A stretch of DNA of 44,778 bases from NCBI GenBank assembly GCA_013390785.1, contig JACASW010000007.1, positions 1 to 44,778 of the forward strand. Direction: 5' to 3'. The notes under the pieces were generated by a model. That model was not told where the DNA came from. It worked only from the letters and a program-made list of their open reading frames with translations, and searched no databases. Both the position numbers and the translations under genes were made by a program. This stretch comes from Marine Group I thaumarchaeote. GTDB lineage: Archaea; Thermoproteota; Nitrososphaeria; Nitrososphaerales; Nitrosopumilaceae. Positions 1 through 8,098 of the stretch are shown one piece after another; the first letter of the stretch is position 1, and the number at the start of each line of letters is the position of its first letter.

Positions 1-141
1 CTCTTCTTTGTTGTTTGGGTCAGGAACTATATCACCCAACCAAAACGAGAATCGCTTAAGCGTAAGATCAGGTGTTGAAAAGGTCAGTGTGTGACTTGAC
101 ATATACTGCTCTGCAGCTTCCTTGCCGTTGAATACCTTCAT
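1..141 (-). CDS. N-terminal fragment of an unrecognised protein
   Basis: Only the first 47 codons lie in the window; the gene runs off the left edge. The visible residues begin MKVFNGKEAAEQYM and end with an acidic stretch (PDPNNKEE) with no stop codon. There is no signal peptide or membrane segment in this part. The ATG at 141 is chosen because an AT-rich TATA-like element (about 161-170) lies some 25 bp upstream, as expected for a leaderless archaeal message, and because tRNA-Ala lies just beyond. I do not recognise the family, and no function can be given from this fragment. Confidence 0.55.
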   Translation of the reverse strand, partial: MKVFNGKEAAEQYMSSHTLTFSTPDLTLKRFSFWLGDIVPDPNNKEE

Positions 142-183
142 GTGATATGATTTCCTAGTTTATGTATAATGTTTTCTAGATAG

Positions 184-255
184 TGGACTGGAAGGGAATT
201 GAACCCTTGACAACCACGTTGCGAACGTGGCATTATACCACTAAATCACCAGCCC
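184..255 (-). tRNA. tRNA-Ala (anticodon CGC)
   Basis: A 72-base cloverleaf reads on the minus strand. The acceptor stem GGGCTGG/CCAGTCC contains the G3-U70 wobble pair that identifies alanine tRNAs. The anticodon stem CCACG/CGTGG encloses the loop TTCGCAA, giving anticodon CGC. The T arm is AAGGG-TTCAATT-CCCTT and the discriminator base is A. No CCA is encoded and no intron is visible. A second alanine tRNA (GGC) lies at 26525. Confidence 0.95.
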
Positions 256-328
256 TCAATATTCATCATTCAATCGGTTTTTATTCATTTACTCAACTAC
301 AAATAGCGGATTTTTATAATAAAATTGG

Positions 329-1726
329 ATGACATGTGACACAGTAATTGTAGGTTCCCATGTGGTTCTGCCTACGGGAATAATTGATAAAAACATAGTT
401 TTAGACGAAGGGAAAATAATTGGTTTTACAAATGATATGCCATCATCCGACAGAAAAATTAATGCGGATGGACTTGTTGCGATTCCGGGTGTTATTGATA
501 CACATGTACACTATGGAGTTTATTCTCCCATAGAACATGCAGCTGTATCAGAATCACACGCAGCTGCAATTGGTGGAATAACCACTATGATGCGAATGCT
601 TCGACGAGGTGATTCGTATAAGAATTCATTATCTCCGCAATTAAATGCAAGTTCAAAATCACATTATGTTGATTATGCAATTCACGCATCAATCTTCAAT
701 TCGCAACAAGTAGATGAAATGCAGTACTGCGTAGAAAATGGCGTTACATCCTTCAAGTTATACATGAATCTAGGAGGAGAAGTAGGCCATGTTTACATGG
801 ATATGGAACCTGGAAAAAATCTCCTACAGGAAGAACGTGTAGAAGTGACTTCTGAAATAGTCGAAAAAGTTGTGAAAAATGCATCTTCATTTGGTTGTCC
901 TGTTTTGGTTCATGCAGAAGATTACGAACAATGTGGCTGTGGAATAAAAAAAGCCAAGGAAAAAAATCAAGATGGACTTGATGCGTGGTCTGAAAGTAGA
1001 CCAACTAAATCTGAAATAAAATCGATACAAACTATTTCAAAATTTGCTAGAGATTCTAACTGTATTCTTTATTTCGCTCATATTGGTTCACGTCATGCCT
1101 TAGAACAAATTAGTGAAGAAAGAAAAAATGGAACAAAAATTTTTGTAGAGACATGTCCTCACTACTTAACACTCTCCCATGAAAATCAAGAAGGCTATCT
1201 TGCTAAGGTAATGCCACCAATAAGAAGTGAAAGTGATGTTTTGTCCGTCTGGAATGCGATTAGTCAAAACCATGTAAATACAATTGGAACAGACCATGTT
1301 GCAAACCAATTAAAACTCAAACTAAATGGTGATACAGTTTGGGATGCACTTGCGGGTTTTCCGGGTATTGGAACACTGTTACCATTGATGTTAAGTGAGG
1401 GTGTAAACAAAAACAAAATTACCATTTCCCAATTAGTAAGTCTCACTAGCATGAATGCCGCAAAAATTTTTGGGATGTATCCTACAAAAGGTTCACTTGA
1501 ACTTAATTCCGATGCAGATATTACACTAATTGATCTAAAGAAAGAGCAGAAAGTAACATCTGAATTGTTCGGAGGATTTTCTGATTATATTGTGTACGAT
1601 GGATGGAAATTGAAAGGTTGGCCAGTGAAAACCATTATTCGTGGTCAAACTGTTGCTGAAGATTTTCAAGTTATAGGTAAGCCTGGTTATGGCAAACTTG
1701 TGTCTAGAAAAACCAATTCTACTTGA
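329..1726 (+). CDS. Hydantoinase/dihydroorotase-type cyclic amidohydrolase
   Basis: A full-length (465 residues) metal-dependent amidohydrolase of the dihydropyrimidinase, allantoinase and dihydroorotase group, which open cyclic amide rings in pyrimidine or purine metabolism. The binuclear metal site is complete: H59 and H61 in DTHVH, K143 in TSFKLYMN (the lysine carboxylated in this family), H195 in VHAED, H251 in FAHIGS and D322 in GTDHV. The motifs ETCPHYLTL and MPPIR resemble hydantoinase and allantoinase more than short dihydroorotases. It is a single-gene unit that ends 8 bases inside the convergent rpiA. Whether it is the cell's dihydroorotase or acts on another ring cannot be settled here; the amidohydrolase class is sure, the substrate is not. 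Confidence 0.85.
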   Translation: MTCDTVIVGSHVVLPTGIIDKNIVLDEGKIIGFTNDMPSSDRKINADGLVAIPGVIDTHVHYGVYSPIEHAAVSESHAAAIGGITTMMRMLRRGDSYKNSLSPQLNASSKSHYVDYAIHASIFNSQQVDEMQYCVENGVTSFKLYMNLGGEVGHVYMDMEPGKNLLQEERVEVTSEIVEKVVKNASSFGCPVLVHAEDYEQCGCGIKKAKEKNQDGLDAWSESRPTKSEIKSIQTISKFARDSNCILYFAHIGSRHALEQISEERKNGTKIFVETCPHYLTLSHENQEGYLAKVMPPIRSESDVLSVWNAISQNHVNTIGTDHVANQLKLKLNGDTVWDALAGFPGIGTLLPLMLSEGVNKNKITISQLVSLTSMNAAKIFGMYPTKGSLELNSDADITLIDLKKEQKVTSELFGGFSDYIVYDGWKLKGWPVKTIIRGQTVAEDFQVIGKPGYGKLVSRKTNST

Positions 1727-2393
1727 TCACATCAAACTTTCCATCTGATCGTGCCTTGTAAATAATATCTGGTTTTCTAGTAAAAATTCCCACCTCCAAA
1801 ACTCCAGAAATATTCTTAATCTTTTCTCGCAATAATTTTGGTTTTTTTATCACACCAAAATTGCAATCAAGAATGATGTTTCCATTTTCTGTAATGAATG
1901 GATACCCCCTGTCCAGTATTCTGATCTTAGGTTTGCCACTAATTTTTGAAATATTTTTGGTTACAGTATTTCTAGCTAAAGGATGAACTTCTACAGGTAC
2001 ACTTCTATCAAAATTTGTTACAAATTTTGAATCATCTGCCATTATCACAACTTTTTTTGCTGCATTGATCAGAATATTTTCTCTTAGTAACGCACCACCT
2101 CCACCTTTTATCAAATTTTTTCCCTTGTCGATCTGATCAGCTCCATCAAAAACAATGTCAATTTTGTCAAGAACTGTATCTATAAGATGTAGATTTCCCT
2201 TCTCAGCTTCTAATTTTATTTGTAAAGAAGTTGGAACACATTTTATATTGTATTTCTTTTTTTTGACAAGCGATGATAATGACTTTACAAATGCAGTTGC
2301 AGATCTGCCACTACCTAATCCTATAGTCTGATGGTTTTTTACTAGCTTTACAGCATCCTTCGATAATGCCGTAATGGCATCATCATATGTCAA
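1719..2393 (-). CDS. rpiA: Ribose-5-phosphate isomerase A
   Basis: This enzyme interconverts ribose 5-phosphate and ribulose 5-phosphate in the pentose phosphate route that supplies nucleotides. At 224 residues it has the usual RpiA length. It shows the phosphate-binding GLGSGRS (residues 25-31), the DGAD turn (83-86) and the catalytic KGGGGALLREN loop (96-106), where E105 is the expected general base. It starts one base downstream of the stop of the unknown 283-residue gene on the same strand, so both probably belong to the L37e-LSm transcript. Its tail overlaps the convergent amidohydrolase gene by 8 bases. Confidence 0.95.
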   Translation of the reverse strand: MTYDDAITALSKDAVKLVKNHQTIGLGSGRSATAFVKSLSSLVKKKKYNIKCVPTSLQIKLEAEKGNLHLIDTVLDKIDIVFDGADQIDKGKNLIKGGGGALLRENILINAAKKVVIMADDSKFVTNFDRSVPVEVHPLARNTVTKNISKISGKPKIRILDRGYPFITENGNIILDCNFGVIKKPKLLREKIKNISGVLEVGIFTRKPDIIYKARSDGKFDVIK

Positions 2394-3245
2394 TTACTCT
2401 ACCTCAGCTTGATCTAATTTGTCCAATGATTCATTCATTTTTTTCGTAAGTGCACTAATATCAACATCGTCATCTTCTAGGTTGCTGTCATCTGGTAATC
2501 CGTCATCAATTTCAGCTTGTGGCACTTTTTCAACTTCCAACCCAGAAAGAACTACTTTCTTTTCACTGGTGGTGGATTCTTTTGCGTTTGGATCAGTATG
2601 TACTGAACAATGCTTGTTAGAAAACTTTGGATTGGTACAATCAGGATATTCACAAACATTAGAGTGTATTACTTTTACCTCGCTTACATTTTCTGCAATT
2701 TTTACCACTTTCTCATTATCGCTAGGTTCTACATGTTGTGTTTTTGGAATAGATGGTTTGAGTTTTTTCTTGAAAAATTCTGGAAGCGCATTTGGTATCT
2801 GAGTTAGAGTAGTAATTTCGAGAGGTCCATAGTTGTGCGAGTCTAGTTTCACATCCGACGTGTAAGTAGGTTTTTTCTTATTTTTTGGGACTGATGATTG
2901 TATGTTCCTTTGTGCCTGTCGCTCTGCGCGTTTATTGGATGGAGTTTTTCTTGATGACATTTCTTCTAGTCTTTCATCTATCCGTGATAATTTTTGTTCC
3001 ATAGCCGCGAACAATCCTTCATCAGAATGATTCGTGCCTGTATTCCTCATTGCATTTCCTAATTCTTCTATCTTAGTTACTACTACTCCGAGTTGATGCT
3101 GATATCTCGTTAAAAGCTTGTCCCGTTGAATTTTGGTTAAATTGGAACCTTGCTGGTAAACCCTAAAAATTGTTTTTGTGAGAATATCCCGCTCTATAAT
3201 TAATGAATTAGCCTCATTTCTAGTGCTATATTCAATTTCTTGCAT
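2394..3245 (-). CDS. Unknown protein with zinc-knuckle-like CCCH cluster
   Basis: I do not recognise this family. The 283-residue product has three parts. Residues 1-100 are charged and probably helical, possibly coiled coil. A basic, low-complexity linker follows at about 100-130. Near the C terminus C198, C203, C213 and H216 form a compact C-x4-C-x9-C-x2-H cluster that looks like a small zinc site. The last 50 residues are strongly acidic. No signal peptide or membrane helix is seen. The ATG directly abuts the L37e stop codon, so it is co-transcribed with L37e and LSm. That placement suggests, without proving, a role in RNA or ribosome metabolism. Confidence 0.7.
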   Translation of the reverse strand: MQEIEYSTRNEANSLIIERDILTKTIFRVYQQGSNLTKIQRDKLLTRYQHQLGVVVTKIEELGNAMRNTGTNHSDEGLFAAMEQKLSRIDERLEEMSSRKTPSNKRAERQAQRNIQSSVPKNKKKPTYTSDVKLDSHNYGPLEITTLTQIPNALPEFFKKKLKPSIPKTQHVEPSDNEKVVKIAENVSEVKVIHSNVCEYPDCTNPKFSNKHCSVHTDPNAKESTTSEKKVVLSGLEVEKVPQAEIDDGLPDDSNLEDDDVDISALTKKMNESLDKLDQAEVE

Positions 3246-3413
3246 TTACGTGTACCATTTGATCCAAGAGTATTTTCTTCTTTTAGCATCAGGGAACCCA
3301 CAACTCGCACAAGTGTGATGACGTAAATGAAATGAGTTTTTGCCACACCGTCTACATCTGATATGTGGATGTTTTCTAGTAAAACCACCCATCGATGTTG
3401 TTCCTTTTACCAT
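3246..3413 (-). CDS. rpl37e: Ribosomal protein L37e (eL37)
   Basis: A 55-residue zinc ribosomal protein of the large subunit, too short to appear in most ORF screens. It begins [10 protein letters not shown] and carries two CxxC pairs (C20/C23 in RCRRCG and C35/C38 in CASCG) that bind zinc. The basic C terminus ends KYSWIKWYT. It lies between LSm upstream (12-base gap) and the unknown zinc-knuckle gene downstream, which starts at the next base. The LSm-L37e pairing is a conserved archaeal arrangement and supports both calls. Confidence 0.96.
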   Translation of the reverse strand: MVKGTTSMGGFTRKHPHIRCRRCGKNSFHLRHHTCASCGFPDAKRRKYSWIKWYT

Positions 3414-3425
3414 TTTGTTATCACC

Positions 3426-3653
3426 TTATGCAGGAGGTGGAGATATCATTACTACGTTATCTCCTCTCACAACTATGGATCCTAGACTCTTAGAATCGCC
3501 TTCAGAAGGGATCTCTTCTGATTGGTCGAGTAGCAGGTTCATGTGCTGGTCAAAGCCAAGAAGATTACCTCGAATGGTTTTGTTTCCTTTCAGCTTGATC
3601 AGTACTATTTTGTTAATACTTTCATCCAGTACTTTTACTGCCATATCAACGGA
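3426..3653 (-). CDS. Sm-like archaeal RNA-binding protein (LSm)
   Basis: A Sm/LSm protein that forms a ring and binds U-rich RNA. The Sm1 motif is seen as [21 protein letters not shown] followed by DQHMNLLLD, and Sm2 as [12 protein letters not shown] near the C terminus. I chose the second methionine (75 residues, beginning MSVDMAVKV) because it matches the usual archaeal LSm start and has a GTGAT ribosome-site-like element a few bases upstream; an in-frame ATG at 3674 would add seven residues. A TATA-like element on the minus strand at 3688-3697 probably drives LSm, L37e, the zinc-knuckle gene and rpiA together. Confidence 0.92.
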   Translation of the reverse strand, partial: SVDMAVKVLDESINKIVLIKLKGNKTIRGNLLGFDQHMNLLLDQSEEIPSEGDSKSLGSIVVRGDNVVMISPPPA

Positions 3654-3733
3654 CATTATATCACTTATTGTCATTGACTATGAAGCCGTATATTAAACAT
3701 TCACTGGTAAAATTTTCAACTATACTCAGTAAG

Positions 3734-4450
3734 TCAAGATTGACACTCTTTTGCCAAGTTCCTTACAATTTCAGCAAGAAATTTCTTTCCGTCCTTCTTT
3801 GTTGCGCCTGTTGGGTCACCCCACACTCCGTTCTTTGCAACTTTGGGAAATCCACCCTGTTGTGTAGAAAGTTTGTTAATTCTTTGGATTTCCTTCTCGC
3901 TCAAGCCCTTTGTTATTAACCCCTTTTTCGCCCTCTTCATCTTAACTTTATCAGAAATGGCGAGCATCATTGATGTCTCTACGAATCCAGCATGATCAAA
4001 TTCATGCTTCATAAAATGCCAATATGAGTAAAATCTTATTTTCCGCATTCTAGCAGGTCTTTGGAGAATTGTCTTTCTTTCTGCTAGTTTTAATGATAAA
4101 GCGTTTCCATGATGCCCATTCAAAATTATAACTGACTTGAGTTTGTTTTTTACCACTGATCTATCAATATCACCTATGATATTCCAAAGGGTATTGCCTT
4201 CAAGACTCACGTTAAAAAAAGGATCGTGTTCCTGAGAAACACCATAGCTAATGGTTGGAAAAACTATGAAGCCGCATTTTTTTCCTAAGCGTGAAGCAAT
4301 CTCTGTAACAATATCGGAGTCAGTTGTTATCGGTAAATGAGCCCCATGTTGCTCAAGCGAACCGACAGGAATGATAACTGTCTGCTTCTTGGATTTGATT
4401 AATTTTCTAAATTCTGGATCATACAGTTCGCTAGCGTCCATTACTTTCAC
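3734..4450 (-). CDS. arfB: Creatininase-family hydrolase, ArfB-like formamide hydrolase
   Basis: A 238-residue creatininase-superfamily metal hydrolase. In archaea a member of this family, ArfB, removes formate from the formamidopyrimidine intermediate of riboflavin and F420 synthesis. The metal and catalytic motifs are present: E33 and H35 in SLEQHGAHLP, D44, NGHHGN (111-116), HAGFVETS with E158, and GVWGDPTGAT (208-217). The first base of its ATG overlaps the purU stop as ATGA, so the two are translationally coupled. The family is certain. The ArfB assignment rests on archaeal context and on an F420-type reductase elsewhere in the window, so it is likely but not proven. Confidence 0.75.
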   Translation of the reverse strand: MKVMDASELYDPEFRKLIKSKKQTVIIPVGSLEQHGAHLPITTDSDIVTEIASRLGKKCGFIVFPTISYGVSQEHDPFFNVSLEGNTLWNIIGDIDRSVVKNKLKSVIILNGHHGNALSLKLAERKTILQRPARMRKIRFYSYWHFMKHEFDHAGFVETSMMLAISDKVKMKRAKKGLITKGLSEKEIQRINKLSTQQGGFPKVAKNGVWGDPTGATKKDGKKFLAEIVRNLAKECQS

Positions 4451-5289
4451 TTTGACTTGGTGTGAACTTTTCTCCAGCGAACTTCTAACTTGTTATCCAA
4501 ATGCATCTTTACAGCCTTCAAAAGGGTAGTAGCTTCCAATTTCTGACCTCTCTTTTTTATCGATTCGAGAGTGTCCTCTGGTGTCACTTTGAAGGAATCT
4601 TGGAAGATTATTGGTCCCTGATCAAGGTTTTCGGTAACATAGTGTGATGTTACACCGACGATTTTCGTTCCACGTTCAAATGCCTGCGCATAAGCCAGCG
4701 AGCCAGGAAATGCTGGAAGCAATGATGGATGAATGTTAATTATTCTATTTGGATACCGCCAGACAAAGTTTGGTGTCAAAATTCGCATATATCGTGCCAG
4801 AACAATCAGATCCACCTGATACTTTTTACAAATTTTGAGTAATTTCTCTTCAGCCTTCTCTTGGCTTCTGTCTTCAACAACAACAAATGGAACTTTTGCC
4901 TTTTTTGCAAGTGATGCAAGCGTTCTTTCCGTACCAACAATAACAGAAATCTTACCTCTAATTGCACGTCTAGCTGATAAGATTTCTTTCAGACAATGAT
5001 CCTCTTTGGTAACAAATATGGCAATACTTTTTTCCACATTAGTTTCAGAATGTGTACTTACCTCCATCCTTAGTTTTTTACCCAATTTTTGAAGCCCGGA
5101 ATTAAGTTGCTTAAAATTAATCTTAGAAGTAAAAGATACTTCTAGATACATTCCAAATAGACCTTTGATTACATTTTGATTTACTTTCTCAACATTACCG
5201 CTATTCTGAAATACAAAGTTTGTAAATTGTGCAACAACACCCTCTTTGTCTTTTCCAACAACAGTGATACCAATTATGGTTTTCTTCAT
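4447..5289 (-). CDS. purU: Formyltetrahydrofolate deformylase
   Basis: PurU hydrolyses 10-formyltetrahydrofolate to formate and tetrahydrofolate. The 280-residue protein has the two-domain layout of PurU: an N-terminal ACT domain (about residues 5-80, with GKDKEGVVAQFT) and a formyltransferase-type catalytic domain (about 88-275). The catalytic triad is visible as N185 and H187 in INIHPSLLPAF with D223 in NLDQGPI; H216 in VTSHYV is also conserved. The ACT domain separates it from PurN. It is first in a two-gene unit with the ArfB-like hydrolase, with a 4-base overlap. In archaea the formate could feed ATP-dependent purine formylation, which is inference. Confidence 0.9.
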   Translation of the reverse strand: MKKTIIGITVVGKDKEGVVAQFTNFVFQNSGNVEKVNQNVIKGLFGMYLEVSFTSKINFKQLNSGLQKLGKKLRMEVSTHSETNVEKSIAIFVTKEDHCLKEILSARRAIRGKISVIVGTERTLASLAKKAKVPFVVVEDRSQEKAEEKLLKICKKYQVDLIVLARYMRILTPNFVWRYPNRIINIHPSLLPAFPGSLAYAQAFERGTKIVGVTSHYVTENLDQGPIIFQDSFKVTPEDTLESIKKRGQKLEATTLLKAVKMHLDNKLEVRWRKVHTKSK

Positions 5290-5323
5290 TGGCGTGGTTG
5301 GTAATTAATTCCATATATACCAA

Positions 5324-5411
5324 TGGTGCGGGAGGTGGGATTCGAACCCACGAACTCCTGAGAGACAGGGTCCTAAGCCCTGCGCCTTTGACCAGGCTGG
5401 GCGACTCCCGC
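5324..5411 (-). tRNA. tRNA-Leu (anticodon TAG), CCA encoded
   Basis: A class II tRNA with a long variable arm on the minus strand. Acceptor GCGGGAG pairs fully with CTCCCGC, and the discriminator is A. The anticodon stem CAGGG/CCCTG surrounds loop CTTAGGA, giving anticodon TAG. The T arm is GTGGG-TTCGAAT-CCCAC. The three bases after the discriminator are CCA (5324-5326), so the 3' end is encoded. It is the only one of the seven tRNAs here for which this is true. It sits between purU and the divergent hexosamine phosphate mutase. Confidence 0.96.
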
Positions 5412-5430
5412 AAGCTTTGTGTAACAACAG

Positions 5431-5440
5431 ACAAATTTAT
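5431..5440 (+). promoter_or_regulatory. TATA-like element for the phosphate mutase gene
   Basis: The AT-rich element CAAATTTATC is centred about 25 bp before the ATG at 5460, the distance expected between a TATA box and a leaderless start. It supports this ATG over an upstream in-frame start that would run through tRNA-Leu. Confidence 0.5.
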
Positions 5441-5459
5441 CGGTATTGTATTGCACTGT

Positions 5460-6809
5460 ATGGGCAAATTATTTGGAACAAATGGTGTAAGAGGAGTTTT
5501 TTCTGAAGATTTTACTTTGGAGTTTGTACATGATCTTGTATTATCAATTTCAACTTATTTCAAGGAAGGTACAATTCTTGTTGGATATGATGGAAGAAAC
5601 TCTAGTAAAGTAATTTCAAAAATAGTTTGTTCTACATTAAATTCTGCTGGTATTAATTCCGATCTGGCAGGTCTTGTCCCCACTCCATGCTTGGAATTTG
5701 CAACCAAAAAGCTAGGATATAATGGTGGAATTATGATCACAGCTTCACATAACCCACCTGAGTATAATGGTATTAAACCAGTTGCAAGTGATGGTGTAGA
5801 GATTTCACGTGAGGATGAAAACATGATTGAAGAGATTTTTTTTCAAAAAAACTGGAACCAGAACATTTCTGAATTTGGTTCAACAAAAAATGATGATAGA
5901 TCAATTCAAACATATCTTGATGGAATAAAATCACAAGTAGATGTTTCAAAAATAAAATCAAAAAATCTCAAAGTTGCATTAGATCTTGGAAATGGTGCCC
6001 AAACAATTACTGCAATAAAATTGTGTGAGCAATTGGGATGTGAAACTATAGCAATCAATCAGGAAATTGATGGAACTTTTTCTGGAAGGGGTCCTGAACC
6101 CACTCCATACAACCTTGAAGAACTATCTTCAGCTGTTGTAAATAACAATGCTGACCTTGGTGTTGCATTTGACGGTGATGGTGATAGAAGTATATTTTGT
6201 GATAATACAGGAAAACTACTCTCTGGTGATAAATCTGCACTATTATTGTCAAATTATCTATTAAAGAAAAATCCAAATTCTAAAGTGGTCACATGCATTA
6301 ATTCTGGAAACACAATTGACGAGACAGTTAGACATACTGATTCCACTGTTATCAGAACTAAGGTTGGAAGTGTTGAAGTCTCAAGAAAAATGCTCATTGA
6401 AGATGCGCTTATAGGATTTGAAGAAAATGGTGGGTTCATGTTCGGAAAACATAATCATGTGAGAGATGGTGGCATGACACTAGCTTTATTCTTAGAATTA
6501 CTTGCAAGCTCAAACAAGAGTATAAGTGAAGAACTTGAAACTTTACCACCTTCTTTTACAACTAAAGATAAAATTTCATGCAAAAAAGAGGACGTGGATA
6601 GAATAATCTCCGAACTCTCAGAGGAGTTTCCAAATGCAGATACCACAGATGGTATAAAGATTGTTTTTGATAAGAAAAACTGGATTATGATAAGACCGAG
6701 TGGTACCGAACCTATAATCAGAATTTATGCTGAATCTGATTCAGAAAAAAACCTTGAAGCACTTATGAAAGAGTATACACAAAAAATTAAATCGTTTCTG
6801 GACAGATAA
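5460..6809 (+). CDS. glmM: Phosphoglucosamine/phosphomannomutase family enzyme
   Basis: An alpha-D-phosphohexomutase of 449 residues that moves phosphate between the 6 and 1 positions of a hexosamine or hexose, supplying UDP-sugar precursors. All four signature loops are present: the phosphoserine loop TASHNPP (94-100, S96), the metal loop DGDGDR (238-243), the sugar-binding EENGG (321-325) and the phosphate-binding RPSGTEP (412-418). The start at 5460 gives MGKLFGTNGVRG, the canonical GlmM-type N terminus. The long open frame upstream only reflects readthrough of the tRNA-Leu gene. GlmM specificity is favoured by that N terminus, but a mannomutase or dual activity is possible. Confidence 0.88.
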   Translation: MGKLFGTNGVRGVFSEDFTLEFVHDLVLSISTYFKEGTILVGYDGRNSSKVISKIVCSTLNSAGINSDLAGLVPTPCLEFATKKLGYNGGIMITASHNPPEYNGIKPVASDGVEISREDENMIEEIFFQKNWNQNISEFGSTKNDDRSIQTYLDGIKSQVDVSKIKSKNLKVALDLGNGAQTITAIKLCEQLGCETIAINQEIDGTFSGRGPEPTPYNLEELSSAVVNNNADLGVAFDGDGDRSIFCDNTGKLLSGDKSALLLSNYLLKKNPNSKVVTCINSGNTIDETVRHTDSTVIRTKVGSVEVSRKMLIEDALIGFEENGGFMFGKHNHVRDGGMTLALFLELLASSNKSISEELETLPPSFTTKDKISCKKEDVDRIISELSEEFPNADTTDGIKIVFDKKNWIMIRPSGTEPIIRIYAESDSEKNLEALMKEYTQKIKSFLDR

Positions 6810-6859
6810 CACTTTTAATACCAATTGGCTTGATTTTTGGAATGGAGATGATCCCTCAG

Positions 6860-6865
6860 GGTGAT
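6860..6865 (+). promoter_or_regulatory. Ribosome binding site of the L7Ae operon
   Basis: GGTGAT, complementary to the archaeal 16S rRNA 3' end, stands 4 bases before the L7Ae ATG. The first gene of this operon therefore has a leader and uses Shine-Dalgarno initiation. A TATA-like CTTTTAATACC lies farther upstream near 6814. Confidence 0.6.
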
Positions 6866-6869
6866 GTAA

Positions 6870-7256
6870 ATGGCAAAACCATACTATGTAAAATTTGAAA
6901 TACCGGAAAATCTAGTCAGCCCTATTTATGAATCTCTTAGGGTAGCTGTTGAGACAGGAAAAGTAAAAAGAGGTACAAATGAGGCTACCAAAGCAATTGA
7001 GAGAGGTGTAAGCAAATTAATTATTATCGCAGAAGATGTAGAACCACCGGAAGTTGTAGCACATCTTCCAATAATTTGTGAAGAACAAGGAGCCGCTTAT
7101 GCTTTTGTTCCAAGTAAACAAGAGTTAGGAAAAGCATTAGGTATTGAAGTTATCTGTGCTGCAGCTGCAATTTTGGATTCTGGTGATGCTCAACATATAA
7201 TTGATGAAGTTATAGCATCAATTACAAAAATTAAAGGTGGCAAACCGGACAAATGA
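6870..7256 (+). CDS. rpl7ae: Ribosomal protein L7Ae (eL8)
   Basis: A kink-turn RNA-binding protein of 128 residues, the usual length. In archaea it serves both in the large ribosomal subunit and in C/D and H/ACA guide RNPs and RNase P. The RNA-binding core is seen as [18 protein letters not shown] (about residues 36-53), followed by [16 protein letters not shown] and [20 protein letters not shown]. It opens the operon L7Ae-S28e-L24e-ndk-aIF5B, a well-known archaeal translation cluster. Its stop overlaps the S28e start by 4 bases. Confidence 0.97.
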   Translation: MAKPYYVKFEIPENLVSPIYESLRVAVETGKVKRGTNEATKAIERGVSKLIIIAEDVEPPEVVAHLPIICEEQGAAYAFVPSKQELGKALGIEVICAAAAILDSGDAQHIIDEVIASITKIKGGKPDK

Positions 7257-7474
7257 GCAGTACAAAATCACAAATTGATGAATTAACACCAGCTGAAGTT
7301 ATTCAAATTGTAGGAAGAACCGGTATTGCTGGAGAAGTTATTCAAGTTAGAGTAAAAGTCTTAGATGGTAAAGACAAGGGGAGAGTACTTACAAGAAACG
7401 TTAAAGGCTCAGTACGATTATCTGATATTCTAATATTAAGAGAAACAGAACGTGAAGCTAAAAAGATTAGGTAG
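7253..7474 (+). CDS. rps28e: Ribosomal protein S28e (eS28)
   Basis: A 73-residue small-subunit protein with the S1-like OB fold. Diagnostic stretches are [20 protein letters not shown], where the hydrophobic strand pattern matches S28e, and the conserved tail [12 protein letters not shown]. The ATG overlaps the L7Ae stop as ATGA, and the gene ends just before L24e. Its length and position between L7Ae and L24e are standard for archaea. Confidence 0.96.
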   Translation: MSSTKSQIDELTPAEVIQIVGRTGIAGEVIQVRVKVLDGKDKGRVLTRNVKGSVRLSDILILRETEREAKKIR

Positions 7475-7482
7475 TGAATTTT

Positions 7483-7689
7483 ATGAGTATGTTAATAAAA
7501 TCATGTAATTTTTGTAACCGTCCAATAGCAAAAGGCTCTGGTACAATGCTTGCAAAGAATGATGGAACTGTACTGTGGTCTTGTTCTTCTAAATGTAAAA
7601 AAAATCTCCTTGTTCTAAAGCGTGATCCTAGAAAGCTAAAATGGACAAAAAAATACGTTAAAGGCGGAATTAAAAAAGCAAAAAAGTAA
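7483..7689 (+). CDS. rpl24e: Ribosomal protein L24e (eL24)
   Basis: A zinc-containing large-subunit protein of 68 residues. C8 and C11 (SCNFCNRPI) with C34 and C38 (CSSKCKKN) form the zinc site, and the typical GTMLAKNDGTVLWSCSSKC and KRDPRKLKWT stretches are present. I start it at the ATG 9 bases after a possible in-frame GTG (7474), because the first conserved residues follow directly and the GTG start would overlap the S28e stop. It is the third gene of the L7Ae operon; ndk follows after one base. Confidence 0.93.
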   Translation: MSMLIKSCNFCNRPIAKGSGTMLAKNDGTVLWSCSSKCKKNLLVLKRDPRKLKWTKKYVKGGIKKAKK

Positions 7690-7690
7690 G

Positions 7691-8089
7691 TTGACAGAAC
7701 AGACACTAATCATTGTAAAGCCAGATGCAGTAAAACGAACCCTAGTAGAAGAAATTCTCTCACGTTTTAAAAAGAAGGGGTTCGCTATTTCAAAGCAAAA
7801 AATGTTAAATTTTACAACAGAAATGGCAAAGGAATTCTATTCTGCACACAGCTCTAAACCATTTTTTGATGAATTGGTGTCATTTATCACGTCAGGAGAT
7901 GTTGTCGCTGCAATAATTGAACGTGATAATGCGGTCAGCCTAACCAGGGAAATTATAGGTAACACAAACCCTAAGGAAGCTAGTGCTGGTACAATACGTG
8001 GTGATTTTGGTATAAGTATAACAGAAAACTCTATCCACGCATCAGACTCTAGAGAAAGTTTTGATAAGGAAGTGAATGTAATATTCTAG
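7691..8089 (+). CDS. ndk: Nucleoside diphosphate kinase
   Basis: It transfers the gamma phosphate of ATP to nucleoside diphosphates through a phosphohistidine. The 132-residue chain holds the N-terminal TLIIVKPDAVKR with K10, the binding region GDVVAAIIERDNAVSLTREIIG, TIRGDFG and the active-site H116 in NSIHASDS. It is slightly shorter at the C terminus than many family members. The start is a TTG one base after the L24e stop; no ATG or GTG lies closer to the conserved N terminus. Location between L24e and aIF5B is a conserved archaeal arrangement. Confidence 0.94.
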   Translation: MTEQTLIIVKPDAVKRTLVEEILSRFKKKGFAISKQKMLNFTTEMAKEFYSAHSSKPFFDELVSFITSGDVVAAIIERDNAVSLTREIIGNTNPKEASAGTIRGDFGISITENSIHASDSRESFDKEVNVIF

Positions 8090-8098
8090 TGATTAAAA

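Noticed and set aside
5289-5459. Open frame extending the phosphate mutase upstream by 57 codons
   Set aside because: It runs through the whole tRNA-Leu gene on the other strand; the family N terminus MGKLFGTNGVRG and a TATA element place the start at 5460.
7474-7482. GTG start adding three residues to L24e
   Set aside because: It overlaps the S28e stop and adds nothing conserved; the ATG at 7483 is closer to the family start.
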